From Anadara kagoshimensis (taxonomy: Eukaryota > Mollusca > Bivalvia > Arcoida > Arcidae), in NCBI GenBank assembly GCA_021292105.1, contig CM037869.1, positions 38,200,655 through 38,264,654 on the forward strand: a stretch of DNA of 64,000 nucleotides, given 5' to 3'. The notes under the pieces are model-generated. The model made no database searches. It saw nothing but the letters and a program-made list of their open reading frames with translations, and was not told the DNA's origin. The position numbers and the translations under genes were made by a program. Below are positions 33,511 through 47,508 of this stretch, in pieces. How positions within the stretch are numbered: position 1 is the first letter of the stretch; each line of letters starts with the position of its first letter.

Positions 33511-34045
33511 GCCTTATATGGTAATGTGCATTTGGAATTGTACTTTTATACAAAACGTAAATTTTCTTGGTGTTTTTTTTAATTAATGGTGCATGCCAAT
33601 TGGACACTGTCTAAGGCATATCTTTGTTGTTTTTTTTCTTTTTATATATATACATACACCAAGATTTATGTCAAATTTTTTGTATAAAAGTACAACATGC
33701 TGTTGCCGTAGAAACTTGTAATCTTGCCGGCGGAGTCCTTTGCTTCAATATAATGCTCGGTTTATAATCGCCGTTTTTAACAAATCTTGTATGATATGAT
33801 ATGAACTAGAATTGTTATGAATTTAGGTTTTAGATACCTACTGTTGTACAATATATTTTGATGGAAGATAAAAACCTGGTGCAATCACACAAGGTGCACA
33901 CTAAACCGTTATTATTATTATGTGAACAATATGTTGTTTTATTGAGTCTGTGTAATCGGGGAATTTTTGCAGCATTTAAAATTTTGATATTTGTTATTTC
34001 CATGATCATTGCCGGAAGATGGACTTGATTTTCCAAATCGTTGTC

Positions 34046-34350
34046 AGATGATATATATGAAAACAGGAATCTGAAATGTGATATACACAATTTCCAGGAT
34101 CGGATTTGGATTATATCCATTCAAAATGTCCACTAATCTCTGAATTTTTAGGATCATTGTCGGACCATATACACAATTTTTGAGATCGGAAATATCACAT
34201 GATATATATGAAAACAGGAATCTGAAATATGATACACACAATTTCCAGGATCGGATTTGGATTATATCCATTCAAAATGTCCAGTAATCTCTAAATTTTT
34301 AGGATCATTGTCAGATGATATACACAATTTTTGAGATCGGAAATATCAGA
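34046..34350. repeat. Tandem duplication, about 150-bp unit
   Basis: 'tatgaaaacaggaatctgaa', 'caatttccaggatcggattt' and 'atatccattcaaaatgtcca' recur in the same order at about 34046-34195 and 34196-34345. Shorter 'acacaatttttgagatcgga' pieces follow. Confidence 0.88.
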
Positions 34351-37026
34351 CGATATACACAACTTCTGCGATCGGAAATTTATGTCTTCTACAATGGATG
34401 ATAAACCATAAATTAAGTTTACGGCGAAAAAAACTGGAGAGATAATTTTCTGGAGAAGTAGGGAATGCTAGAACAACAAATGTCTTATCATGAAATAGTC
34501 ACCTAACAAAGATTGCAACGACAAGATTTTTTTGCCTCAGAAATTTCCGGTTACACAGGAAGTATTACGTGCCATAAACAAATTATTTCTTAAATCTTTT
34601 TACAAATGTAATATTGAAGTCGATTTTTTCTTGTCTTCAAGATGTTTTTATGTTATAAATAATGATAATTATTACACTTATAGCAAAAAATTTGTTTTAT
34701 ACAATTTTTTTAAAATTTGAATTATCACTGTTTACAGTCATTGCCATAGTTACTAAAAAGTCCATTTTTAATAGTGGTGGCAGGTGTAAGTATAGTAACA
34801 TTTTATAGGTAGTGTAATAGCTGGTCATATTCATATGAAAATTTTCTGAATTTTACATACAAATTTCTCAATTTCAATTTTTTTTTAAATTGCATAAATA
34901 AGAGAAAAATATGTATTTTACAATTTGGGTAAAAAGAAGACATTAAATTGGATAATTTCATGGAAAAATATAACTTATGGACTACTTCTGTTTGCTACTA
35001 TAGTTGATCTATAGTTACTTTGGTGAATTTTGGACAACTTCTGTTTGAAACTATAGGAACCGGATCATCATGGAAATTTTTAACTTGGAACAGTGGGCAT
35101 TTTAGCTCCTAGATACAGAAAAGTACCCATCAGCTCATTGTGTTTCAATTTCAAATTTGTAAAAAATGGCCGTTTAACCTGCATCCAAGACAAACAAAAA
35201 TGATTAATTCTAGAATGTAAAATTAATTGCAGATAATATGAATGAAGTTTTTAATTATTATTAATTATTATTATTATATTAATTATTTTGTGATGAAAAG
35301 TGTTAAAGTTAAATTTTGTTTTGTATATAAATATATCAATATTCACATATATGTCTCAAAAATTTTCATACCAAATTGAAATATACACTAGTTGTTCAGA
35401 TTATATACCTACGTACGTAATTCATGTTAACATATCAAATGTGGTTCGTATAGTTATATATGATGTTCAGCAGAAAATATCTATTCCGCAGAAAATAGCA
35501 TTTCAGCAAAAAAAAAAATAACACAAAACTGCAAGACTTTGCTTTAACTCAAAATTTTATAAAAATTATGCTGTGCATTAAAAAGTTAGCAAGTATAGGG
35601 TCGTAAAATTTTCTTTTTCTAAGAAATTAAATTTCTATTTATTTGATTTTCATTTTTAAAATTGAAAGCTTTTGGCTTTTTTTAATTCAGAAAAACAAAA
35701 ATTGTCCCAAGAATTAACCCATGTTTAATCAATTTTTACCCCAAAAAGTTGTAAATGTGATGTAAATTCAGGGAGCACAATTTAGCATACAGGGGTCCAA
35801 ATAAATAAATAAAATTTCCAATTTGACCTGAAATAGGGTTTGTGTGATATAAACATTTTAGAAGAGGCTTTTTTCCTGCAGTTAATTCAATTAAATATGC
35901 ATTTTTCTATCTGTTTGAAGAAGCAAGATATTTATTATATTTGATATTCAGATATTTAAAAAAATGGTACTTAAAAAAAAAAAAAAATATTTGCTTTCAA
36001 TCCTTGAAGGTGATTTTATTTTATTTTCTGTTCTTGTACTACAGTTGCTTACATAAAAAACCCTACATCCCTATATAATTTTGGCTTGATCTAAATTCAA
36101 AGCACTGGATTGTGCCATCTTGAAATTTGGGGTTGAAAATAAAATACATAATTTTGTTTTAACTACATAATGTTTCATAAAAGTATTATTTGGAATGTTT
36201 CATGTTTGTTAATATTATTTTTTATCGATATGAAATTAACATTTTTATCAATACTGCAGCTTTCACAATATTTTAAAAATTTAAAACTTCAAAAAAATCT
36301 TTTAGCAATAAGTTACAGAGGGGAGATAAGTAGTTACTAGTTGTTTCCCTTGATAACAAGTTATCTCCCTTAAACTATTCTGTCACAAGGGAGATAACTA
36401 TGTCACTTTGGTAACATGCTAAAAATTAAATGAACAAGCTTGTTTAGAGACACACAAAAATACACACAGCAGTAAGGAATATATAGAAACGTGCACTTAG
36501 ATATAAATTATATTTTTTTGGATAATTAAAGAGAAATAATAATGCAAAATAAAAAATTGATATAAATATAGAAATCCCATTCCAAGAATATAAATTTTGT
36601 TTTTTTATTAAAAGTAACTTAAAAACTTGTTTTATTGTATATTCAAAATATTTAAAATCCACTAAATCTGCATTTATTATTACTATTTTTTTCTCAAATT
36701 TTATTGTACTGGGCTCTAAGCCCGAAATGAATTATTATTATTATATTATTATTTTTGTTTTTTGGTACTGATTTAGAACCGGTCCTCGGTAGTTAGAAAT
36801 AGTGCTACAATAACATGATATCTGAACTGTACATATGAAAAAAAAATTCTACAAATTTCTTTTTTAATCTTTTTTTAAGTTTCCAACTGTTGTTTTTTAT
36901 GATGCCATATAACTGGATTGTTTTAGGTTTTTTTTTCATATTGAAACCCAACCAAGTTGGTATGTGTTTGTTTGGTATCATCACCATTATTGATGTTGGT
37001 CACTCATTGGCTAGATCTTAATGTTA

Positions 37027-37275
37027 GGTACAGGGTCATTTTGGCCTTATAGCATTGTAACCAGAGTCATTTTGCCCCTCTGCTTTGCTAACATCAGCCT
37101 AAATGAGACGAGTCCATGGTCAATTTGGCCGAAAAACATTGTAACCCAAGTCATTTTGCCTCTCCGTTTTGCTAAAACCAGCCCAAATGAGACTGAGTCC
37201 TTGGTCATTTTGGTCTTTAAGCATTGTTACCCAAGTCATTTTGTCCCACTGTTAAACCAGCCCATACGACATCGA
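37027..37275. repeat. Tandem repeat, about 90-bp unit, nearly three copies
   Basis: Blocks 'ggtcattttgg', 'agcattgtaacccaagtcat' and 'aaccagcccaaatgagac' recur three times in order. Confidence 0.82.
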
Positions 37276-38014
37276 GTGAATAACAGTGGCTGGTATCTAA
37301 TATGTTTGACATCTATAATTTATTGTTGCTAAAAGAATTTTGAAAAATTTAAACGCGTTGAATTGTATTAATTTTTTGATATAACTAAAGACATTCATAA
37401 CATTCAAAGTTTTTTATTTGCCATTGTAAAAAAAAAACCTTAAAACCTTATCAAAGCAAAACATGAAAAATGGCAAAAAATCTGTTAAAAAAGGCATAAA
37501 AAAGTAAGAAAAATCAATACAATTTTAAAAGATGTCGAAATGAAAAATCTTGAAAATGGAGAAGAAGAAAACTGATCACATCCAAACTATGAGCAGATCT
37601 TTACAGATCCAACTGCTGAAGTTATTTTGCATAAGCGGCAATTTTCTTTGAATTAGGGACCCTTTTTTAAAGGGACATTATGACTCTTGTTTCCATGGAA
37701 ACACCTGATACTTACGATTAGTCATTAAGTTGTCACGTGGTATAATATATATATATGATGTGATATGTTGATTACATACGTAGTTATGAACTATTAGGTA
37801 TAATTATTGTTATTTTCGTGTGATCTATCTATATGAAATGTTGTTACTTTGTCATGTTAAACGATAAACTGGTACCCATACTCATGTTGATCATGTGATT
37901 ATTGTTATTATTATTGCATAGCAGCTTTGTTAATTTTCAAGCAAAACGAAGAAAGGGGCTAGGCAACCAGTCATTCATCAGAACTGCAGAAATCTGTTCT
38001 GACTACGCAAATAC

Positions 38015-38225
38015 TAGCAGCTTAAACCTTTTCTAAACGCAAATATGAGTGTCTGAAATGATTCTATCAGCTTAAACGATTCTAACTACACAGATTTGAG
38101 CAGCTAAATCCATTCTAACTACACAACTTTGAGCAGCTAAATCCATTCTAACTAACAAATAAAAGCCACTTAAATCGTTTGACTATTTGAATACAAATAG
38201 CTGAAACCATTTTGACTAAAAAAAT
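38015..38225. repeat. Degenerate tandem repeat, about 36-40-bp unit
   Basis: 'gagcagctaaatccattcta' plus 'actacacaa' in about five copies. The middle two are nearly identical. Confidence 0.75.
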
Positions 38226-41200
38226 GAGACACTGAAATTTTTCGACTTCATTAATATAAGCAGATATGTTATACATGACTGGGCTAGTTATAGCATCAGT
38301 GACTGCTCTAAAGTTTTAAGAAAGTTGTATTAATGAATCCTGTTTTCTGTATTTGTTGAAGTTAAATTGTTTTGTTTATTATTCAAAGTTGAATTGTTGC
38401 ATTTTTCAACAAAAAATTTTTTTAAACATTTATAAAAATTAGTTTTTAATTTTTTGACTTAAATTTAAAAACAAAAACAAACAAAAAACCATGTGGTTAA
38501 ATAATATCGAGGCAGTGCTGGCAAAAATCAGTCTGTTAAAAAAAGTCCTCACCCATCAACTGTTCTGGGAATTTCTCTGAAATTTATTTTTAAATTTAAA
38601 CAGGGTATATTAGAGAAGGCGGCCATGATACTTTAATTTTGTGAGCTAGAGATCTTTTATAAACAGTTTTTGCTATATTTGAAATGCTTAAAATGGTGCT
38701 TCCCTTTTTCGAGTTTTTCAAAAGAACTCGCATTTTTACAGAAATTACTATCTTTTTCAAGTTTGTTGTTTCTTTTCTTGGACTATCTTGTCTTCAGACG
38801 ATTTTCTTCCACTGACACCATCCCTATCAGAGAAAAGACAAGTAGTAGCGTTTTTTCTATAAACAAAAGTTTTTAATTTAAATGACTTCAAAAGTTACCA
38901 TTTTTAAACTACACAGATACACCGGTTAAAGAATCAACAAAAAATTACACTTTTTTTTTACAGCATTATGCAAAGCCTGTTTTAAAGTGCCATATAAATA
39001 AACTGTGCTGCATTTGTTTTTTAATTGTTATATTATATAGAGAAAAACTTGAAAACAGCCATTCAACATGAAAATAATGATAAATGTTGTGCAATGTGAT
39101 ATTACATGGTTTTTAGAGGAAAATTCCGTATTGTGTTCAGTATATGTCACATGAGTATGGGTACTTCCGCACTGATTGTAATTATTCCCCCTTTTGTAAA
39201 ATAATTCTCCAGTTTTTGAATTCCCGTATATATCATTTTATATATATACATATATATATATTATTATTATTATGAATATTATATGTAGTAATTCTCTAAG
39301 TGTGAAACACAAGAGGATCAAAATGCCATATTTTCTGTTGTTTCATTGTTACAATGACAAAAAAAAATCATTTATTTTTTGGGAAAAAATTTCATCCATT
39401 TACTATTTTACATGAAAGAAGGGCATCTGATGTTCCACTTTCAAGATATTTTCCGTCGTTATGAAGTCCGGAAATATTAAAAAGTCTTGGACTGATTTCG
39501 TTGATGATGATTATCGAGTTGCCAAGACGACCGACAGTGTGATGTATAATTGTACGTGTGTCTGTTATTCGACTGATCATGGATGTTTTTATGTACAAAC
39601 TCACTATGTGGTATATTTCTAATATTACATTATCATATACCCAAGTCACTGATGCATGACTGGGCTCATTATAATTAATATGCTTTGTTAGCTTTTGTGT
39701 GAAAACCAGTACAAAGTAGAACTGTTAAACAGTTCAGGCGCGGACTTAAATGTCCATTGCTGTTTGCAGAATGCAGTAGAAGAACAATAACCAATACAAA
39801 ACCATGCTTGATTGATGGTTGACGTTTGCGATGGATGTATTTCAGGAACGAGGATATTTTGTGATATTAAGATCATAAGAACAGTACTGTTTTTAGATAA
39901 GAAAGAGTTGATTATGTGTAAGGAAGGTGACTTGTGAAGTTTTTTTGAACGGAAAACGGAAAATCATGGATGATCGATCTAACAACTGATTTTATATTTC
40001 ACTGCTTTTAACCATATATATAGATATATGTATATTGACAAAACAACATGCATGCCAATGTAGAATTTTCATTAATTTAAAAATGAAAAGAAAACAAAAG
40101 CCATACTTCCTCCTCCGGTGATGGACAAATTTATGTGTATCAAATTGTCATATAATTCTGTTTTACATATGAATTAATTAATTAATGAAATGAACGACCT
40201 TGACTATATATATAAAGGTCATACTTATATTGCTATATTACTTGTAGAATTTGCTTAATGCTTTTCGCTGACGATGATTTATGTATGATCATGATCGTCA
40301 CAGTGCTTTAATCATTTGTATCGTCTGCAATGCTTTATGAGACTCTTTAAGAGGCCGTTCGTTTGTAATAAACACCAAACCAATGATTACAAGATGTATT
40401 CATGTGTACCTGTTCTTCTTTATTGTCTTGTCCTTCTTATTTCATGTTATTTGCATGATCTCACTGTATATTTATATATTATTTGGTTTTATTATCCTTT
40501 GACCTTGAACTTTCACTTTGAAGGTCAAGGGTATTTATGCGCGTTTTACACACCGCCAGCCAGCTACCATTACTTACACTATATATATATTAGTGACTTA
40601 GTTGTGGATGATACTTTTCACAAATACTGTTCACTTCTTTCTTTCCATAGAAAGATTCGAAATTTCTTGACTTTAAAATGCACAAGATCTTAACATCATT
40701 CTTGAGTACTTTTATTATAAACATATGGTAAATTTCTTCTTTAAATTCATTATGAACAAGATCTGAAAAAATATGTAAGCAAACATTAAAACATTTACCT
40801 TAAGTGATTTGAAACAAAAACATATGTTTGTAAAAAAATTAGTTCAGAATAAAATTAAATTTAAAAAATGTAGTTGTTCATTTTTGGTGAAAATGCAAAA
40901 AGTGTAGGTTGACGTTTGTAACAAAAAAAATGGAGATATTCATTGAGACCGTCCCATATAGCTGGTTTATATATAAATGACTCGCAGAGTGTTCATAATC
41001 TGAGAAAAAATATTAGAAATGGAGATATTTTCCCTTAAGTCCAAATGACTACAAGAAATGGCATAATTGAACCAAAAAAATTAATGTTTGAAAACAAGGG
41101 ATATGCACTTAGTTATAGACAGCTGAATTTTATTTTAAAACAACTCAGAATTATGCATAATCTTAACTAACATTGATGTGTAAATGTGCTCCATGCACTT

Positions 41201-44200
41201 TAAACTGTAATGTGTTCCTTCATGAAAACTTTAGCATTTGTTCATGCATTTCTTTAGAAGGCTTAATTATCTGTTAATGAGCATAGAACAAAGATAAATA
41301 ATTGTGTGCATTAATTATCATTAATTATTAGGTTATCCTTTTATGGTGCTGAAGTTCAAAGGTCAGGGCAGCAGATATTGTTGCAGCATGACAAACTATT
41401 TAGTCTTTCTCAAATCATTGGTGTTCAGTAGTTGTAAATAGGAAATCTGACCTTGACATGACCTTATATGACCTTGACAAAATCATTGAGTTTAAAATTT
41501 GAAAAAAATGCCACTAGTTTCTTCGAATATTAGATTTAACTGCTATGAGAAAATTATTTTTAAAAAACTATCAAATAAGTCTATAATGGGCATTGAAAGG
41601 TTTATCGTTTAACAACATTGTCAAGTTTTAAAGTAATTTGTGTGTCGTATTTTAAAATTTCATGTCCTGGTTGAAATATAACATTTAGACAGAATTTACA
41701 GTCACATGATTTATTTATGCATTTAAAACCAGTTTTACATTTTAAAAAATTTAATTAAAAAATTTTACTATGAATTTTTAAGTATATTATAAAAAGTAGA
41801 AACATTTTTAATTTGAAAAATGAGCAAAAATGAAAAAAAAAAAACATTTTGACAAAGTGAGAAAAGTTTTTAAAATATTATATTTGTTGTAAAGATTTAA
41901 TATTGTCATAATTATTTTGATTACTTCTATAGAAGTCAAAATTCGGTGCTAAATAACTCCAAACTGGTTCAAGGCGTGAACCAAGCTCAAAGTAACAAAG
42001 TTAGGTCCTATAACTGGAGATATTACCATGACAACAGCCTCCTCCCTACAAGTCGGTTACAAAATGTGAACAGTATTTATTTTCCTAAGATGAGTGAGTG
42101 GATTATAAGTCAGTGGAATCCACTTATTATAAAGACAATTAAAAAAAAACATTTCAAAGAATTTCGCAACTGAAAATAATAAAGTTTCTAAAATTTGACT
42201 GAATATTCCAAATTTGTTTTGCATCATTGCTAAGTGGTATTTATTTGGCTCATTTTGAGGATCATTTGGAATTTAAAAAAATAAAATGAAATGTTTAATA
42301 AGAAATTCAGAAGGTCGAGTGTGGTACAGGAAGTAGAATTATTACTTGGTTGCCTGTTATTATATTCTTGCTTTATGGTTTTTGGATTCCACTGACTTGA
42401 GTAGGAGCCTTTATCTGAACTTAGCACTCGATTGGTTGCTGTAGACCGGTGGCACACAAAACTGGGCTAATTGGGAACTTAGATTTTGCTTTTAATACTA
42501 GAATTGCAGCTATGCAGAAATAAAAGCTTAAAGCTTTGGAAATTAACCTATTTTATTCCCTACCCTAGAAACCAGTGGCACGGTCCAATTAAAGCAAAAT
42601 GGATCATGCCATTTCATGGTTGTAAGGGTTAACTTATACTTCTATATTTTATTTGTATATATACATATATTATGAATCCTTGACGTTGGATTAATAGTCC
42701 CATACTTTTGATACGATTCTACATTTATTTTCTCCATTTTCTTAAAGAAAAATGTCAATGAGAATTGTTTGCAAAATATTCTGATGTGCCTTAAGGAGTT
42801 TATAACTGTTATTGTTACTATAGTAACAGAAACCCGGTGATTTAATTTGTGATATTGAAAAAATTGCAAAAATATTGGAACAAACCGTTTCCATTTACTA
42901 TAATTGTCTAACACATTTGTTAAATAAGCTTTTTGAAAATGTTCTCATTCTGCAATTATTTCCGGTTTCCAAAATCTTTTCCCAATCATGTTCAAAATGT
43001 GCCAAGAGGTAGTGGGTTTTTTGATGTCGTAGAAATTAACATGTTGTTTTTGATTGGCTCGCTAGGCAAGCAAGCTGGGCATTTCTCACGTAAAGCTTCA
43101 GGCGCCTTTTTCCTTTTTAACCATTCAAATATATATCCATATAGACTTATCGGAACTTAGCCCTGATAGTTTTTGTTAACCCAGCATGTATTTTGTAGAT
43201 TGCACACACGATATCATGAGGATTATAACCATGCTACGTACATCGTTCGTTTTTAGTTGACGACGGGAGAATTTAGAGGCCAAAGAAGTCTTCCAGTTGT
43301 TATGGATTCCGAGTATAACTCGACTTTATTCTTTGTTTTATTTATGGATAAATGTGGTGTGATTTTTGTGGAATTTTTTATGAAATAAGCAATTGTTTAT
43401 CATTTTGTTAAATATTTTGTAAATAGTTATTTTTTGGTTTATGGATGTTCTTTTTTCATTTCTTTTAAAAAAACAAAAGTTCAGTAGTGAATAAAATTAT
43501 TTTTCAAAAAATCCAATTAGAACCATTTGTCCACTATCGGATTGGTCCTCCCCAACAACCAGAGTATTTGTCCCAGGAAGTTAAGGAGGACGAAGCTGAA
43601 TACTAGTCAAATACATCTAAAATGCTTCCTAATGAATATTATAATTGATACAAAAATGCGGATGTGACGTAAAACAAACTTCACTCATCCGAATTATTTC
43701 TATGACAACCAGATACCTTAGCAGCAATAAGTATAGCAATCATTATGAAACAATCGTCAAAACATATTTAGTAGCTGTATGTAGTCATTCAATTCTCTAG
43801 TTATAATTTCTGGTTCTAAAAAAATGAAATGAAAATGATACCAAAATAACCATAAAACACATTTAATAGTACATTTAAATTCTAAAAGAGCTATTTATTT
43901 CATTTCATTAGAATGTTTGTCTTATTGCCCTCTATTCTACAAATCCAAATTTTCTCCTTTAAACCAAAACCGGATTTTCTTTGCATTAATTCTGTTCCCA
44001 TTTGTAGATTTAGTGCAACAACTTCCTATGTATGTAGATAGCGACTGCAAATCATTTAAATATACAGAATTAAATACCAAGTAGGAAGGTTGGTCTTAAA
44101 CATGTATGAACTAGGTGAGTAGTTCTCATAAAAGGACATGAAACGTCATTAGATGCATCGAATCTTGTCAAATCATGTGATATTTTGCCAAAAGCCCAAT

Positions 44201-45090
44201 TCAGTCACTAGAAATTTGAAAATGCTTTAGTCAGTGTTGATGGCATGAGTTTAACTGACTTTTCTGGGGAAAAAGCGAAGGTGATGAATGTCTAAAAACA
44301 TGTACTTTACTGAGAAACAAAGGTACAAGTGACCATGGAGAAAGGTCAGGACACTTTTCTTCTACAGTAAATAATTTTATACATTTTTCTCTGAACCAAA
44401 ATTATCACCAAATAAATGCAATGTTTAGGACATCACAACTCTTTTAATTTATTTTCGCGAAAAAATGTCCAACTTCATTTTTTTTTAAATTGCTGTCTTT
44501 GGAGAAGTGGTTTTTCACTCGATCCACTTGGTGTAACGTACATTATGTAGTGCTTGTAGATTTCCTCTTGGAAATCTGAAATTAAGTTAGAATCTGAAAC
44601 TGTTTGAAAGAATATTTTGCATCTGGATGATCTATTTCATGTTTCCATTGCTTTGAAATGAAAAGAAGAGTCTCGAGTGCAACTTGATTATTGATTAATT
44701 AACCACAGACGACTCCTTATTAATCTCGCTGACAACGTCATTGCTCAAGTTTTCTTGGCAAACCCTTAAAACTATGTCATCGCTTATTGGTACAGTCTTC
44801 TTTATGGTATCTATCATTAGCTCGAACCTTGAATGGTACGAAATTCTATTCCGTAAATTGGTTAACGATTCCTATTGGTTCAGAACTGAGAAATAGTAGG
44901 AGGCAGATTTTAATGTTTTCATAGACCTTCCAATTATCTTGATAAATAAGAAGATTTGCATGAAAAAGTATCAAGGCAACCGAAGATGCCTTTTACTTAA
45001 AATCTTGAGGCTGGTATTAACATTCTTTTAAATGTTGAAATATTAAATCTTATATTCGAAGCATAGTTGGTTTATAGGTTGAATCTCTTA

Positions 45091-45240
45091 TGCAAAGTAT
45101 TTCCTTAGCTAAATTTGTGGTAAAATATATTTGGTCCTTTGGATATCTTTTCAACATATCGAAAAAATTGGTTACACAATTTAGGTCCAAGCACTACTGA
45201 AGAATTGTATTCCAAAACGATCGTCTAGTGCTGTAAAATA
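45091..45240 (+). repeat. Dispersed repeat family B, copy 1
   Basis: Starts 'tgcaaagtatttccttagct' and ends 'cgtctagtgctgtaaaatag'. It recurs at 45748, 56331 and partly at 52633 and 60766. About 150 bp, non-coding, class unknown. Confidence 0.8.
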
Positions 45241-45747
45241 GAGACTGATATAATATGCATTAGATAAAGATTCAGTCTTATAATGTTTACTGCACTGTTG
45301 CAATACAAGTAAACCTGAGGTCAACATCGTTACACGTTTCCTCCATAGGAAGTATTTTATCATGAGTTATGTAATAGTTCAGTGCACATCTTTCAGGATA
45401 GTCAATAGTCATGATCAATTTCCATTTTTCACTGTAGGAAACTGATTAAGTTTAAAAGCAATCGCAGTTTGAGTTTAACAAAGAGCATGGATCTGATAAC
45501 CGTAGCTTCTTCACTTATACCAGCAGAAATATTATCCATATTCTCTGGTCTTTTGTCTTGAATTGAAAGAAAAAATTCTTCAAATGTATCGAATGTTTGA
45601 GTGGTTCTTCGATTTAAAATTTAACTAGCAGCTTTATAAGATGTAACATGACGTAATTCAGGTACTATTAAATACCACCTGTAATAGATAAGAATTGGTT
45701 TAAAACTGGATTCATAGTCCTTAAGTTGTGAAATCGGTATACTCACT

Positions 45748-45905
45748 CATGCAAAGTATTTCCTTAGGTAAATTTGGTAAAATATATTTTGGTCCTTTTG
45801 GATATATTTTCAACATCTTGTAAAAAATTTGGTTTCAAAATTTTCGTCCAAGTACTACTAATAAGGAATTGTATTCCGAAACGGCCGTTCAGTGCTGTAA
45901 AATTT
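45748..45905 (+). repeat. Dispersed repeat family B, copy 2, in a local duplication
   Basis: Close to copy 1 ('ttccgaaacggccg', 'agtgctgtaaaatt'). A companion block ('cacctgtaatagataa', 'actcatagtccc') is present at both 45690 and 46000, so a segment of about 320 bp was partly duplicated here. Confidence 0.78.
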
Positions 45906-46217
45906 AAAATGGTATGATATGTAATTTGCAATTATACTAGTGTCTTTATAAGATGTAACACGGGTTAGGTTCATTCAGGTCCTTCAGAGGGATCACCTGT
46001 AATAGATAAACATTGGTTCAATAAAAGTTTGACTCATAGTCCCTACCACTGTCTCCAATCTTTCCTTACGCTTCTTCATTTGAGTAGAAACTTTCATGAT
46101 TGAACTATACAGCAATAAATTTCATAAACAATTATTCCAAAAAATCGAAAAACAATTAGGAAACTAATCATCTCTACATATACTTTGGACTTGATATGAA
46201 GGTATATACACAAAATG

Positions 46218-46460
46218 TTAAGCAAGAGGAAACTAGATCAATGCAAAAATCCGGATTTTGGTTAAAAGGAAAAAAATTGAGATTGTATAAAGGCAAAAAA
46301 CAGATGCAAAAATTGGTAAGAGGAAGGAGAAACTGAATTGATGAAAAATCCGAATTTTGGTTATAGAAAATTTTCAGATTGCATAATGGCAAAAGTAAAA
46401 AAAAAAGATAAGAGGAAAAAGAAACTGAATCGATGAAAAATCCCAATTTGGTTATACCGA
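46218..46460. repeat. Tandem repeat, about 95-bp unit, three copies
   Basis: 'aagaggaaaaagaaactgaa', 'tgatgaaaaatccgaatttt' and 'ggttat...gattg' recur in order. The unit is purine-rich on this strand. Confidence 0.8.
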
Positions 46461-46604
46461 AATAATTTTAGGTTGTAGAATAGAGGGTAATGCGTCAACA
46501 TTCCAATAAACAAAATAGATAATGAAACAGAATAAAAACGAATACTCGTGCATAGGAGAATTTTTGAAATTCAATTTTAATAATGACTATACGGGTTTGA
46601 ATAC

Positions 46605-46950
46605 TGGACTAAATGATTAGTAAATTTCAATTACCTGAACCATTAATGGATGGTCCGTTTAAATAGTCCCTTTATTTGTTTTTAAAATTCTCTTTAATAA
46701 CATTAATTAAACAAACTATGCTAAAGTTTCAATTCATCAATGTCTCATTGTACACGGGAAAGTATTTTTCATTAGTCTCTATACTGTTTTGAATACTGAA
46801 CTAAATGATTAATTAATTACAATATCATTTTCTCCATGAATAGATGGTCGGTATAAAATGTCCCCTTTTTTTGTATTCCCATCAAAACATTTATTGTAAT
46901 TATAATTAATCCACTATGTTATAATTTAAATTCATTAAAAGTGTTACTGA
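46605..46950. repeat. Degenerate tandem duplication, about 190-bp unit
   Basis: 'aatactggactaaatgatta', 'atggatggtcc' and 'ccactatgttataatttaaa'-like blocks occur twice. Confidence 0.65.
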
Positions 46951-47167
46951 AGTAATGTGAGATGACGTCAACACGAATCTTATCATTTCATAATTACCTG
47001 TAATTAATTTAAAAGATAAGCATCAATTAAATTTAAGAAATGATTATTTTATAATTAAAACAATCAATCTGTTAACAACAATGATACACTAAAGTTATAA
47101 ATAGGCAATGTCTGTCTTCGAACTGGCGGCGCGCGCATAACATGATACTTAGTATTTCACATTTATA

Positions 47168-47321
47168 CAGTAAAACCTTGATCCAATTCTTCATTCAAAT
47201 TTTGGAGTTTAAAATGGGTTTGGTGATAAATCAAGAAAATTACAAAGTCTTTTTTGGACTTCAAATAGTGTGGCGATAATTGAGGTTGGTAATCAAGAAG
47301 AATTGAAACGAGGTTTTACTG
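47168..47321. mobile_element. 154-bp TA-flanked MITE, second pogo-like family
   Basis: Terminal inverted repeats 'cagtaaaaccttgatccaat' and 'attgaaacgaggttttactg', with TA on both sides. The CAGTAAAACCT ends are typical of pogo/Tigger-derived miniature elements. Non-coding. Confidence 0.85.
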
Positions 47322-47377
47322 TATAATGAATGCTTCAGATCATGCTGGCTATATTTAAAAACCGCGATATGTCTTAT

Positions 47378-47508
47378 AAACAGGAGGTGCTTACCCGACC
47401 TCACTTCCCTGGTGGAAGTTCACGTGTCTAACCTAACTTGTCAGTTCCAAAGTTTTAACTTTGCTTCTGGATTGTGATTCGGACATGGATTAGTATGTTT
47501 GTTTTTTA
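47378..47508 (-). repeat. Dispersed repeat family A, minus strand
   Basis: Reverse complement of the family A consensus: 'caggaggtgcttacccgacc', 'ctggtggaagttcacgtgtc', 'ggattgtgattcggacatgg'. Confidence 0.85.

Larger units (their letters stand above)
33511..45090. other. No recognisable gene; AT-rich, possibly extended 3' UTR
   Basis: Nothing with a recognisable protein domain on either strand. Open frames (for example 40316-40693 plus, 39392-39649 minus) show no domain, biased AT-driven composition and no splice context. It contains three small tandem duplications listed separately, TA-dinucleotide stretches near 37745 and 39240, and 'agggagataac' motifs at 36320-36400. Dispersed families A and B are nearly absent, in contrast with the DNA to the right. 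Confidence 0.6.

Noticed and set aside
39392-39649. 85-codon minus-strand frame
   Set aside because: Somewhat balanced composition, but no recognisable domain and no neighbouring exon in a compatible phase.
40316-40693. 125-codon open frame, plus strand
   Set aside because: AT-driven hydrophobic composition, no recognisable domain, no flanking splice or promoter signals; probably chance in long non-coding DNA.
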